Source: CALKJU01 sp046349355 (GTDB lineage Bacteria > Pseudomonadota > Alphaproteobacteria > Geminicoccales > Geminicoccaceae). From it: a DNA stretch of 64,000 nt. The stretch spans positions 124,001 through 188,000 of the forward strand of contig JAXMCM010000019.1 of assembly GCA_046349355.1 (NCBI GenBank). Reading direction: 5' to 3'. The notes under the pieces were generated by a model. That model made no database searches. It saw only the letters and a list, made by a program, of their open reading frames with translations, and was not told the origin of the DNA. This document shows, one piece after another, positions 53,809 to 62,213 of this stretch; position 1 is the first letter of the stretch, and each line of letters begins with the position of its first letter. The translations under genes and the position numbers were made by a program.

Positions 53809-56064
53809 ATGCCGCAGACGAACCGCTGGCGGCGCTACGAGGTCTGGGACGAACGGCCGCTCTGCCTCGACCAGCTCGCGGCGGAGGACCCCGACAACGG
53901 CTTCTGCGCGGCGCACAGCCCGCACGACCCGCAGCCGTCGCTCGCGATCGAGGGTGGCCGCGTCGTCGCCATGGACGGCCGCGCCGCTGCCGACTTCGAC
54001 CTGATCGACGCGTTCATCGCCGCCCATCACCTCGACCTTGCCGTGGCACCCGAGGCGATGGCGCTCGACAGCGCCGCCTTCGCGCGGATGCTGGTCGACA
54101 TCAACGTGCCGCGTGCGGACTGCGTACGGCTCGCCGCCGGGATGACCCCGGCCAAGCTCGCCGACGCGATGAGCCGGCTCACCACCGTCGAGCTGACCTT
54201 CGCCCAGACCAAGCTGCGCACCCGCCGCCAGCCCTGCAACCAGGCGCACGTCACCAACGCCAAGGACGACCCGCTGCAGATGGCGGCCGACGCCGCCACC
54301 GCGACGCTGCTGGGCTTCGCCGAGATCGAGACCACCGTCCGCGTCGCCCGCAACGGCCGGCTGAACGCCATCGGCTGCCAGGTGGGCGCTGCCGTCGCCG
54401 GCGGCGACGTGCTGGTGCAGTGCTCGGTCGAGGAGGCCGAGGAGCTGCGGCTCGGCCTCGCCGGCCTCACCTCCTACACCGAGACCGTCTCGGTCTACGG
54501 GACGGAAGGCAGCTTCATCGACGGCGACGACACGCCGTGGTCGAAGGCCTTCCTGATCGCCGCCTATGCCAGCCGCGGCCTCAAGGCCCGCTGCACCTCG
54601 GGCTCGGGCAGCGAGCTGCTGATGGGCATCCACGAGAAGAAGTCGCTGCTTTACCTCGAGGCCCGCTGCCTCTGCCTGCAGCGGGCGATGGGCGTGCAGG
54701 GCACCCAGAACGGCGGCATCGACGGGGCGCCGGTCACCTGCACGGTGCCGGGCGGCATGTGGGAGATCCTCGCCGAGAACGTGCTGGCGGCGCTGCTCGA
54801 CCTCGAATGCGCCTCGGGCAACGACACCATCCTGTCGCACTCCGAGATCCGCCGCGGTGCCAAGATCATGCCGTTCCTGATGGCCGGCACCGACCTGATC
54901 TGCTCGGGCATGGGCGCCATCCCGCGCTACGACAACTCGTTCAACGCCTCGCTGTTCAACGCCGAGGACACCGAGGACTTCCTGGCGCTGCAGCGCGACT
55001 ACCTGGTCGACGGCGGCCTGCGCAGCGTGCCCGAGGAGGTGCTGGTCGCCGCCCGGCGGCGTGCCGTCGACGCCATGGCGGCGGTGCTCGAGGGCCTGCT
55101 CGGCATCACCGTCACCGAGGCGCAGCGGCTGTCCGTCGTCTACGCCCACGGCTCCGACGACACCGACACCTTCACGCTGGGCGAGGTCGGGGCGCTGAAC
55201 GACGCCCTGGCGCAGCGCGGCGTCACCGCGCCCGACATCGTCCGCACCCTGGCTGCCGCCGGCTTCGTCGACGAGGCGCAGGCGCTGGTGCGGATGCTGC
55301 GGCTGCGCGTCGCCGGCGACTACCTGCAGACCGCGGCCATCGTCCGCGACGGCCGGGTGGTCAGCGCCGTCAACGACCCCAACGACTATCGCGGCCCCGG
55401 CTCCGGCTACGTGATGAGCGCCGCACGCCGCGCCGAGATCGCCACCATGCGCCGGGTGCTGGGCCGCGAGGAGGTCGTCGTCGCCCAGGACCGCCGCAGC
55501 GGCGAGGAGCGCCGCCGGGTGACGCTGACGCCGACCGGCCCGGCGCAACGGGGTGCTGCCGGCCCCGAGGTCGTCGTCGGGCTGAGCCCGGCCTTCCTCA
55601 CCCGCATCTTCCGCACCACCGGCGACGTGCCGCTGTCGGACGTCGTCCGCGCCCTGCGCGACGGCATCGCCGAGGGCGGCGGCGTCCCGCGCCTCGTCCG
55701 CATCCGCCACACCGCCGACACCTCGTTCCTCGGCCTGACCGCCGCCCGGCTGTCGGCCTCGGGCGTCGGCATCGGCATCCAGGGCAAGGGCACCACGGTC
55801 ATCCACCGCCACGACCTGGTCCCGCACATGAATCTCGAGCTGTTCCCGACGGCCCCGCTGATGACCGTCGAGGCCTACCGCGCGCTCGGGCGCAACGCCG
55901 CCCTCTACGCGCAGGGCCAGTCGCCGGAACCGGTGTTCGTCGCCTACCGCGGCGAGGCGCTGGGCGCGCGCCACCATGCCGAGACCGCCCTGCTCTACGC
56001 CATCGAGACCGCGCTGTGCGATCCGGCGGCGGAGCCGGTCGAGCTCGAGGCGCGCTTCCATTGA
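53809..56064 (+). CDS. B12-dependent propanediol/glycerol dehydratase, fused large and medium subunits
   Basis: A 751-aa coenzyme-B12 radical dehydratase that turns 1,2-diols into aldehydes. Residues about 1-550 match PduC/DhaB: MTPAKLADAMSRL, QAHVTNAKDDPLQ with the substrate Gln and His, EIETTVRVAR (Glu170 equivalent), VYGTEGSFIDGDDTPWSK (Glu221), VQGTQNGG (Gln296), LECASGND (Asp335), and CSGMGAIPRYDNS (Ser362). Residues about 585-751 match the PduD medium subunit: SPAFLTRIFRTTGDVPLSDVV, SGVGIGIQGKGTTVIH, NLELFPTAPLMTVEAYR. In enteric bacteria these are two genes. The small subunit follows with a TTGA overlap. ATG 53809 has GAGGT upstream; a GTG at 53788 is possible. No reactivase is seen. 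Confidence 0.9.
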   Translation: MPQTNRWRRYEVWDERPLCLDQLAAEDPDNGFCAAHSPHDPQPSLAIEGGRVVAMDGRAAADFDLIDAFIAAHHLDLAVAPEAMALDSAAFARMLVDINVPRADCVRLAAGMTPAKLADAMSRLTTVELTFAQTKLRTRRQPCNQAHVTNAKDDPLQMAADAATATLLGFAEIETTVRVARNGRLNAIGCQVGAAVAGGDVLVQCSVEEAEELRLGLAGLTSYTETVSVYGTEGSFIDGDDTPWSKAFLIAAYASRGLKARCTSGSGSELLMGIHEKKSLLYLEARCLCLQRAMGVQGTQNGGIDGAPVTCTVPGGMWEILAENVLAALLDLECASGNDTILSHSEIRRGAKIMPFLMAGTDLICSGMGAIPRYDNSFNASLFNAEDTEDFLALQRDYLVDGGLRSVPEEVLVAARRRAVDAMAAVLEGLLGITVTEAQRLSVVYAHGSDDTDTFTLGEVGALNDALAQRGVTAPDIVRTLAAAGFVDEAQALVRMLRLRVAGDYLQTAAIVRDGRVVSAVNDPNDYRGPGSGYVMSAARRAEIATMRRVLGREEVVVAQDRRSGEERRRVTLTPTGPAQRGAAGPEVVVGLSPAFLTRIFRTTGDVPLSDVVRALRDGIAEGGGVPRLVRIRHTADTSFLGLTAARLSASGVGIGIQGKGTTVIHRHDLVPHMNLELFPTAPLMTVEAYRALGRNAALYAQGQSPEPVFVAYRGEALGARHHAETALLYAIETALCDPAAEPVELEARFH

Positions 56065-56477
56065 CCGCGAAGCCCGCCTACCCGGTTGCCGAGGCCGATC
56101 CCGGCGCGGTGCAGAGCCGCTCCGGCACCCCGCTCGAGGCGATCACGCTGGACGCGGTCGCCGACGGCCGGCTCACCATCGACGACCTCGGCATCGCGCC
56201 CGCGGGCCTGCGCACCCAGGCCGAGGTGGCCCGCGGCGCCGGCCGGCCGACGCTGGCCGCCAACCTCGAGCGCGCGTCCGAGCTGGTCGACGTGCCCGAG
56301 GCCATGCTGATGCGGGTCTACGAGCTGCTCCGGCCCGGCCGGGCGCAGTCGGCGCAGGAGCTGCTCGACGTCGCCGCCGAGCTGCGCGCCGCCTACGGTG
56401 CCGGGCGCTGCGCCGCGCTGGTCGAGGAGGCGGCGCGGCACTACGAGCGGCGCCAGCTCTTCCGCCGGCGCTACTGA
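56061..56477 (+). CDS. Diol/glycerol dehydratase small subunit (PduE-like)
   Basis: A 138-aa protein matching the gamma subunit of diol dehydratase. Visible family blocks are YPVAEADPGAVQSRSGTPLEAITLDAVADGRL near the start, RTQAEVARGAGRPTLAANLERASELVDVP in the middle, and RPGRAQSAQELLDVAAELRAAYGA, ending AARHYERRQLFRRRY. The most likely start is TTG 56061, which overlaps the stop of the fused large subunit. It completes an alpha-beta-gamma enzyme in two polypeptides. The next gene, a kinase, begins 12 bp later. Confidence 0.88.
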   Translation: MTAKPAYPVAEADPGAVQSRSGTPLEAITLDAVADGRLTIDDLGIAPAGLRTQAEVARGAGRPTLAANLERASELVDVPEAMLMRVYELLRPGRAQSAQELLDVAAELRAAYGAGRCAALVEEAARHYERRQLFRRRY

Positions 56478-56489
56478 CGAAGGACAGGC

Positions 56490-57478
56490 ATGACCGACGC
56501 GGCGGCCCTGCTGGAGACGATCGGCCGGACGGCGACGGCGGCGCTGCCGCGCTGGGGCGCCTCGCCCGCGGCGACCGCGACGCTGATCAACCACTCCGAG
56601 AACGCCACCTACCGGATCGACGATCCGGACGGCCTCGGCACGACCATCCTGCGGGTGCACCGGCCGGGCTACCACACCGAGGCCGCGATCCGCTCCGAGC
56701 TGCACTGGCTGGAAGCGCTGCGCGAGGAGGCCGGCGTGGTCACCGCCCCGCCCGTGCCGGCCCGCGACGGCAGCCTGATCCAGCAGCTGGAGTCGCCGGC
56801 GCTCGGGCAGCCCCGCTACGCCGTGATGTTCGCCTTCCTCGACGGCCGCGAGCCGCCCGAGGACGCGCTCGTCCAGCCGTTCGAGCGGCTGGGCGAGGTC
56901 ACCGCGAAGCTGCACGCCCATGCCCGTGCCTGGCCGCTGCCGTCCGGCTTCGTCCGGCAGACCTGGGACTTCGACACCATGCTGGGCGCGCGCCCCATCT
57001 GGGGCGACTGGCGCGCCGGGATGGGCGTGCGCGGCGAGCGCCAGCGTGCTGCAGCGCCTCGCCGACGCGATCGAGCGCCGCCTCGCCGCCTACGGCAAGG
57101 GGCCGGCGCTTCGGGCTGGTCCATGCCGACCTGCGCCTCGCCAACCTGCTGGTCGACGAGCGCATCACCCGGGTCATCGACTTCGACGACTGCGGCTTCT
57201 CCTGGTTCATGTACGACCTCGGCGCCGCGCTGTCGTTCATCGAGCACCGGCCGGACGTGCCGGAGCTGGTCGACGCCTGGGTCCGCGGCTACCGCCGCTC
57301 GGCCCCCCTGTCCGCCGCCGACGAGGCCGAGATCCCGACCTTCATCCTGCTGCGCCGGCTCTTGCTGGTCGCGTGGATCGGCAGCCACGCCGAGACCGAC
57401 CTCGCCCAGTCGCTGGGCGAAGCCTACACCGAGGGCAGCTGCACGCTGGCGGAGCAGTACCTGAGCAGATTCGGCTGA
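56490..57478 (+). pseudogene. APH-type small-molecule kinase, broken by two frame shifts
   Basis: An aminoglycoside-phosphotransferase-fold kinase of about 329 codons. Intact parts are LINHSENATYRIDDPDG and TTILRVHRPGYHTEAAIRSE at the start, and the catalytic FGLVHADLRLANLLV (Brenner-type HxDxxxxN) with VIDFDDCGFSWFMYDLG at the end. Two one-base insertions break it: a G near 57031-57035, and one in GGGG at 57099-57102. Removing them gives a continuous RADAIERRLAAYGKG...FGLVHAD. Relatives phosphorylate choline, amino-alcohols or hydroxylysine. Its position in a diol dehydratase/polyamine-type transporter operon suggests an amino-alcohol substrate. The breaks may be sequencing errors. Confidence 0.78.
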
Positions 57479-57560
57479 CGGCCGGGGCCGCCGGCGGATG
57501 GCATGCCGGTTGCGCCGCCCGAGGGAACGGAACGACGCCTCAGCAACCAAGGGGACAGGG

Positions 57561-58694
57561 ATGCAGACCCGACGCAGTTTTCTCGGCAGCGCCGCCGCCG
57601 TGGCCGCGTTCGCCGCCGGCGGACCGATGCGCAGCGCCTGGGCCGCGCGCGAGACCGAGCTGAACATCCTCTGCTGGGAAGGCTACAACTCGGCGCAGGT
57701 GCTGGATCCGTTCCGCAGCGCCAAGGGGGCGACGGTCCGCGCCGAATCGCTGACCAACGATCCGACGATGATCAACCGGCTGCGCGCCGGCGAGACCAAC
57801 ATCTGGGACCTGATCAACGTCAACAACCCCTGGGCCCGCAAGGTCATGTACCCGGAAGGGCTGATCAAGCCGCTGGACCGGGCCCGGTTCGAGCCGTTCT
57901 TCGACAAGATGCTGCCCGACTTCAAGGCCCCCTACCGCTGGGCGATGAGCGACGACGGCAAGGAGCTGCTGGGCATGGCCCAGCGCTTCGGGCCCTACAG
58001 CTTCGTCGTGAACACCGACAAGGTCAGCCGCGCCACCGCCGAGGAGCAGGGCTGGGACCTGTGGAACGACGACGCCCTGGCCGGCCGCTACGGCATCCTC
58101 GAATCGGACGACTGGAACGTCTTCAACATCTTCCTGATCGCCGGCATCGACCCGTTCAAGGTTCACGACGACGCCGAGATGGCGAAGTTCGACGAGACCG
58201 CCAAGCGGGTGTTCAAGGGCGCCAAGCTCATCGGCGACATCGCGACGATGAACCAGGCCCTGGTCTCGGGCGAGATCGACCTGCACCTGACCGGCGGCAC
58301 CTACTCGGCCTCGCCGGCGCGCGCCGACGGCCATCCCGAGATCCGCGGCGTGACCCCGCTCAAGGGGCCGATGAACGGCAAGGGCGGCGTGTCGTGGATC
58401 GAGATCACCTCGACCGTCAACAACCCCGAGCTGTCGCCGCTGGCCACCGAGTTCCTCGAGTTCGTCCAGTCGCCCGAGATGGCGCACACCGTGGCGTTCG
58501 CCGAGGGCACCTACAACCCGGTGGCGCAGATGGGCAACAAGGCCTGCTTCGAGCTCTTCACCGCGGACGAGCTCGACGCCATCCAGTGGGACAGCCTCGA
58601 GGAGGAGATGGCCCGCTCGGTCGAGTACGACATCGTGCCCGACTACGAGAAGGCGCTGGACATCATGACCGCGGCCAAGCGGGCGCGCGGCTGA
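57561..58694 (+). CDS. Spermidine/putrescine-type ABC transporter substrate-binding protein
   Basis: A 377-aa periplasmic binding protein of the PotD/PotF family. The N terminus is a Tat signal: MQTRRSFLGSAAAVAAFAAGG. Mature motifs are LNILCWEGYNSAQVLDPF, TNIWDLINVNNPWARKVMYPEGLIKPLD, and MNQALVSGEIDLHLTGG. It is the first gene of a complete A-to-C transporter set. Family ligands are polyamines or related cations. Given the adjacent diol dehydratase and aminotransferase, an amino-alcohol or amino-diol ligand is possible. ATG 57561 starts directly at the Tat motif. Confidence 0.9.
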   Translation: MQTRRSFLGSAAAVAAFAAGGPMRSAWAARETELNILCWEGYNSAQVLDPFRSAKGATVRAESLTNDPTMINRLRAGETNIWDLINVNNPWARKVMYPEGLIKPLDRARFEPFFDKMLPDFKAPYRWAMSDDGKELLGMAQRFGPYSFVVNTDKVSRATAEEQGWDLWNDDALAGRYGILESDDWNVFNIFLIAGIDPFKVHDDAEMAKFDETAKRVFKGAKLIGDIATMNQALVSGEIDLHLTGGTYSASPARADGHPEIRGVTPLKGPMNGKGGVSWIEITSTVNNPELSPLATEFLEFVQSPEMAHTVAFAEGTYNPVAQMGNKACFELFTADELDAIQWDSLEEEMARSVEYDIVPDYEKALDIMTAAKRARG

Positions 58695-58698
58695 GCCG

Positions 58699-59769
58699 AT
58701 GACCGAGCCGACGGCGACGCGGCCGATCCTCGAGCTGAAGGGCGTCACCCGGACGTTCGGCAGCCTCAGTGCGGTCGACCGCGTCGACCTCGCCGTCCGC
58801 GAGGGCGAGTTCTTCACCATCGTCGGGCCGTCGGGCTCGGGCAAGACGACGCTGCTGCGGATGCTCGCCGGCATGGAGGTCCCCTCCGCCGGCGACATCC
58901 TGCTGCGCGGCCAGCGGATCAACGACCTGCCGTCGAACCGCCGGCCGACCTGCCTCGTCTTCCAGTCGCTGGCCCTGTTCCCGCACCGCACCGTCGGGCA
59001 GAACATCGAGTTCCCGCTGAAGATGCGCGGCACCGCTGCGGCGGAGCGGCGGGAGCGGGCCCTGTCGCTGATGCGCATGGTGCGCCTGCCCGAAGCCTAC
59101 TACGGCAAGAACGTCACCAAGTGCTCGGGCGGCGAGCGGCAGCGCGTGGCGCTGGCCCGGGCGTTCGCCTACGACCCGGAGATCCTGTTCTTCGACGAGC
59201 CCCTCTCGGCCATCGACTACAAGCTCCGCAAGGCGCTCGAGAAGGAGCTCAAGGACATCCACAAGGAGACGGGCAAGACCTTCATCTACATCACCCACAG
59301 CCTCGAGGAGGCGATGGTGATGTCCGACCGCATCGGGGTGATGCGCGAGGGCCGCCTCGTCCAGGTCGGCACGCCCGAGGACATCTACACCCGGCCGAAG
59401 GACCGCTTCGTCTCGGAGTTCATGGGCGACGTGAACGTCTTCGCCGTCCGCCCCAACGGCGACGGCCGCCTCGCCGCGGCCGAGGTCGCCGGCCACCTGG
59501 TCGCCAGCGGCGCCGGCGACCGCGCCGGCGTCATCGTCGTCCGGCCCGAGTTCCTGCGCTTCGTCGCCGGCCCGGCGGATGCCGACAACGTGCTCGCCGG
59601 CACCGTCTACAACGAGTACGCGCTGGGCTCGCGCCTGCAGTACCAGGTCCGCGTCGGCGACAAGGTGCTGGTGGTCGAGCGGACCCGCCGCGACGCCTGG
59701 CGGGGCGGCCTCGACGAGCCCGTGCTGGTCGGCTGGGACGCCGCCGACGCCATGTTCATTCCCGACTGA
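58699..59769 (+). CDS. Pot-type ABC transporter ATPase
   Basis: A 356-aa nucleotide-binding subunit. Walker A is GPSGSGKTTLLRML near residue 42, Walker B is ILFFDEP, and the H-loop is YITHSLEEAM. Two small departures are visible: the signature reads CSGGERQ rather than LSGGQRQ, and the D-loop is SAID rather than SALD. The C-terminal third is a TOBE-like regulatory domain (about 250-350). It starts 4 bp after the binding-protein stop and is followed 6 bp later by the first permease. Confidence 0.92.
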   Translation: MTEPTATRPILELKGVTRTFGSLSAVDRVDLAVREGEFFTIVGPSGSGKTTLLRMLAGMEVPSAGDILLRGQRINDLPSNRRPTCLVFQSLALFPHRTVGQNIEFPLKMRGTAAAERRERALSLMRMVRLPEAYYGKNVTKCSGGERQRVALARAFAYDPEILFFDEPLSAIDYKLRKALEKELKDIHKETGKTFIYITHSLEEAMVMSDRIGVMREGRLVQVGTPEDIYTRPKDRFVSEFMGDVNVFAVRPNGDGRLAAAEVAGHLVASGAGDRAGVIVVRPEFLRFVAGPADADNVLAGTVYNEYALGSRLQYQVRVGDKVLVVERTRRDAWRGGLDEPVLVGWDAADAMFIPD

Positions 59770-59775
59770 CGCCGC

Positions 59776-60618
59776 ATGTCGCCGGGAGCCCGTGCCGCGA
59801 CGCCCTTGCTCGTCCTCCTGGGACTGGGCTTCGCGGCGCCGTTGCTGACGGTGGTCGCCTACTCGCTGGCGACGCCGCGCAGCTTCGACGTGTTCCGCAG
59901 CTTCACGCTGGCCAGCTACGCCGAGATCTTCGACCCGGCGAATACCGTCTGGCTGTCCTTCGTCTGGTCGCTGGGCCTCGCCGCCTGCGCCGTCGTGCTG
60001 CTGGCCGTCGTCGCCTACCCGATCGCCTGGGGCCTCGCCCGGACCTTCGGCCGCTGGGCCGGGCTGGTCAGCCTGCTGTTCGTCTTCCCGCTGTTCATCT
60101 CGGAGAACATCCGCCTCTACGGCTGGGTGCTGTTCTTCATCAAGGGCGGCGTGCTCGACGGCACGCTCAAGTCGCTGCTCGGCCTCGGCGGGCCCGAGGT
60201 GCTGTTCACGCCCGGCATGATCCTGTTCGGGCTGGTCTACGTCTACCTGCCCTTCACCCTGTTCCCGATGACGCTGGGCCTGTCGCTGATCCCGCGCGAC
60301 CTCGTCGAGGCGGCGCGCGACCTCGGCGCCTCGCGGCTGCAGATCTGGCGCGAGGTCGAGCTGCCGCTGGCGATGCCCGGCATCCTCGTGGGCCTCCTGC
60401 TGACCTTCGTGCTCGCCGCCGGTGCGGTCGCCGAGGCCAAGATCCTCGGCGGCCAGTCGGTCATCGTCATCACCCACGACATCGAGATCGCCTTCACCTA
60501 CGCGCAGAACTGGCCGCTCGGCGCGGCGCTTGCCGTGCTGCTGATGCTGGTGATCGGCGGGCTGACGCTGGTGACGCTGAAGCATCTCGACCTCGAGCGC
60601 ATCCTGGGGCGGCGCTGA
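59776..60618 (+). CDS. Pot-type ABC transporter permease (PotB/PotH-like)
   Basis: A 280-aa inner-membrane permease of the spermidine/putrescine type. About six hydrophobic helices are visible, beginning ATPLLVLLGLGFAAPLLTVV. The EAA loop is LVEAARDLGASRLQIWREVELPLAMPGIL near residues 176-205. Its stop overlaps the ATG of the next permease (TGATG). Confidence 0.92.
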   Translation: MSPGARAATPLLVLLGLGFAAPLLTVVAYSLATPRSFDVFRSFTLASYAEIFDPANTVWLSFVWSLGLAACAVVLLAVVAYPIAWGLARTFGRWAGLVSLLFVFPLFISENIRLYGWVLFFIKGGVLDGTLKSLLGLGGPEVLFTPGMILFGLVYVYLPFTLFPMTLGLSLIPRDLVEAARDLGASRLQIWREVELPLAMPGILVGLLLTFVLAAGAVAEAKILGGQSVIVITHDIEIAFTYAQNWPLGAALAVLLMLVIGGLTLVTLKHLDLERILGRR

Positions 60619-61417
60619 TGGCCGACGGCGGCACCCGCACCGACCGCTGGATCGCGCTGTGGACCGGCTTCGTCGTCGTGGCGATCTACATGCCGGTCCT
60701 GTGCGGCCTGCTCGCCTCGCTCTCGAAGTCCCGCTACTTCGCCTTCCCGATCAAGGTCTGGTCGCTCGACTGGTGGAACCGCACCGCGGAGTCGCTGGAG
60801 ATCGGGATCCTCGTCCGCACCTCGCTGGTGCTGGCCCTGTGCGTCACCGTGCTGGCCGTGGTGCTGGGCTTCTTCGGGGCGCTGGCCTTCGCCCGCTACG
60901 ACTGGCGCGGCCGCACCCTGTTCCAGCGCCTCGTGCTCCTGCCGATCTTCTTCCCCCAGCCGGTGCTGGGCTGGCCCTGCTGCTGTGGTTCAACGCGCTC
61001 GGCATGCCGATGTCGTGGCACACCGCGATCATCGCGCACCTCGTCTGGATCGCGCCGGTGGTGACGCTGGTCATGGCCATCCAGGTCTACGGCTTCGACC
61101 CGGCGCTCGAGGAGGCGGCCTTCGACCTCGGCGCCAGCCGCCTGCAGGTGCTGCGCGAGGTGACGCTGCCGATCCTCTGGCCGGGGATCTGGTCGGGCGC
61201 CCTCTTCGCCTTCCTGCTGTCCTGGGGCAATTTCCCGCTGTCGCTCTACACCACCGGTGCGGACTCGACCGTGCCCGAATGGCTCTATGCCAAGATGGTG
61301 GCCGGCTACACGCCGATGGTGCCGACGCTGGGCACGTTCACGGTGCTGGCCGCCGCCCTGCTGCTGCTGGTCGCCGGCGCCGTCCAGCGGCTGACGCGCC
61401 GTTCTTCCGCATCCTGA
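60618..61417 (+). pseudogene. Pot-type ABC transporter permease (PotC/PotI-like), one frame shift
   Basis: A second permease of about 267 codons. The first part is normal (WIALWTGFVVVAIYMPVLCGLL ... RTSLVLALCVTVLAVVLGFFGALAFARYDWRG, then LPIFFPQPVLG). One base is missing near 60968-60974. Adding it joins QPVLG.ALLLWFNALGMPMSWH to the rest, including the EAA loop FDPALEEAAFDLGASRLQVLREVTLP. All other genes of the transporter are intact, so either the importer is inactive or this is a sequencing error. Confidence 0.8.
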
Positions 61418-61430
61418 GGGGGGCTTTCGC

Positions 61431-62198
61431 ATGCTGACGAGCATCAAGGGACGCTCGGTCGTCGTCACCGGCGCGTCGAAGGGCATCGGCAAGGGCATCG
61501 CCCGGGTCTTCGCCAACCAGGGGGCCAGGGTCCTCGTCGTCTCGCGCAACCTCGCCGAGGCCGAGGCCACCGCCGCCGAGATCGGCAACGGCGCCAGCGG
61601 CTTCGCCGGCGACGTCACCAGCCCGGACTCGATGCGGGCGATGGCGGCGGCGGCCGTCGAGCGGCACGGCGGCATCGACGTGCTGTGCGCCAACGCCGGC
61701 ATCTTCCCGGCGGCCAAGCTGTTCGAGATGACCCCGGCGCAGTGGGACGAGGTGCTCGACACCAACCTCAAGGGCACCTTCCTGTCGATCCAGGCCTGCC
61801 TGCCGGCGCTGCAGAAGACCGGCCGCGGCCGGATCGTGGTGACCAGCTCGATCACCGGCCCGATCACCGGCTATCCGGGCTGGACGCACTACGCGGCGTC
61901 CAAGGCGGGCCAGCTCGGCTTCATCCGCACCGCCGCCATCGAGCTCGCCAAGGACGGCATCACCGTGAACGCGGTCATGCCCGGCAACATCGTCACCGAG
62001 GGCCTCGACGCACTGGGGCCCGACTACCATGCCAGCATGGCCGCCTCGATCCCGCTGAAGCGGCTGGGCTCGGTCGCCGATATCGGCAACGCGGCACTGT
62101 TCTTCGCCTCGGACGAAGCGGGCTATATCACCGGCCAGACGCTGGTGGTGGACGGCGGCCAGGTGCTGCCCGAGAGCCTCGCGGCGCTGGACGCCTGA
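61431..62198 (+). CDS. Short-chain dehydrogenase/reductase (FabG-like)
   Basis: A 255-aa NAD(P)-dependent oxidoreductase of the classical SDR family. The cofactor motif TGASKGIGKGIA is at residues 13-24, NAG is in VLCANAGIFP, and the active-site YAASK is near 153-157 with an upstream Ser in VVTSSITG. It ends VVDGGQVLPE as in FabG-type enzymes. In this operon it could oxidise or reduce the aldehyde or hydroxy product of the diol dehydratase. The substrate is unknown. Confidence 0.9.
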   Translation: MLTSIKGRSVVVTGASKGIGKGIARVFANQGARVLVVSRNLAEAEATAAEIGNGASGFAGDVTSPDSMRAMAAAAVERHGGIDVLCANAGIFPAAKLFEMTPAQWDEVLDTNLKGTFLSIQACLPALQKTGRGRIVVTSSITGPITGYPGWTHYAASKAGQLGFIRTAAIELAKDGITVNAVMPGNIVTEGLDALGPDYHASMAASIPLKRLGSVADIGNAALFFASDEAGYITGQTLVVDGGQVLPESLAALDA

Positions 62199-62213
62199 GG
62201 GGGAGCGTTCCCG

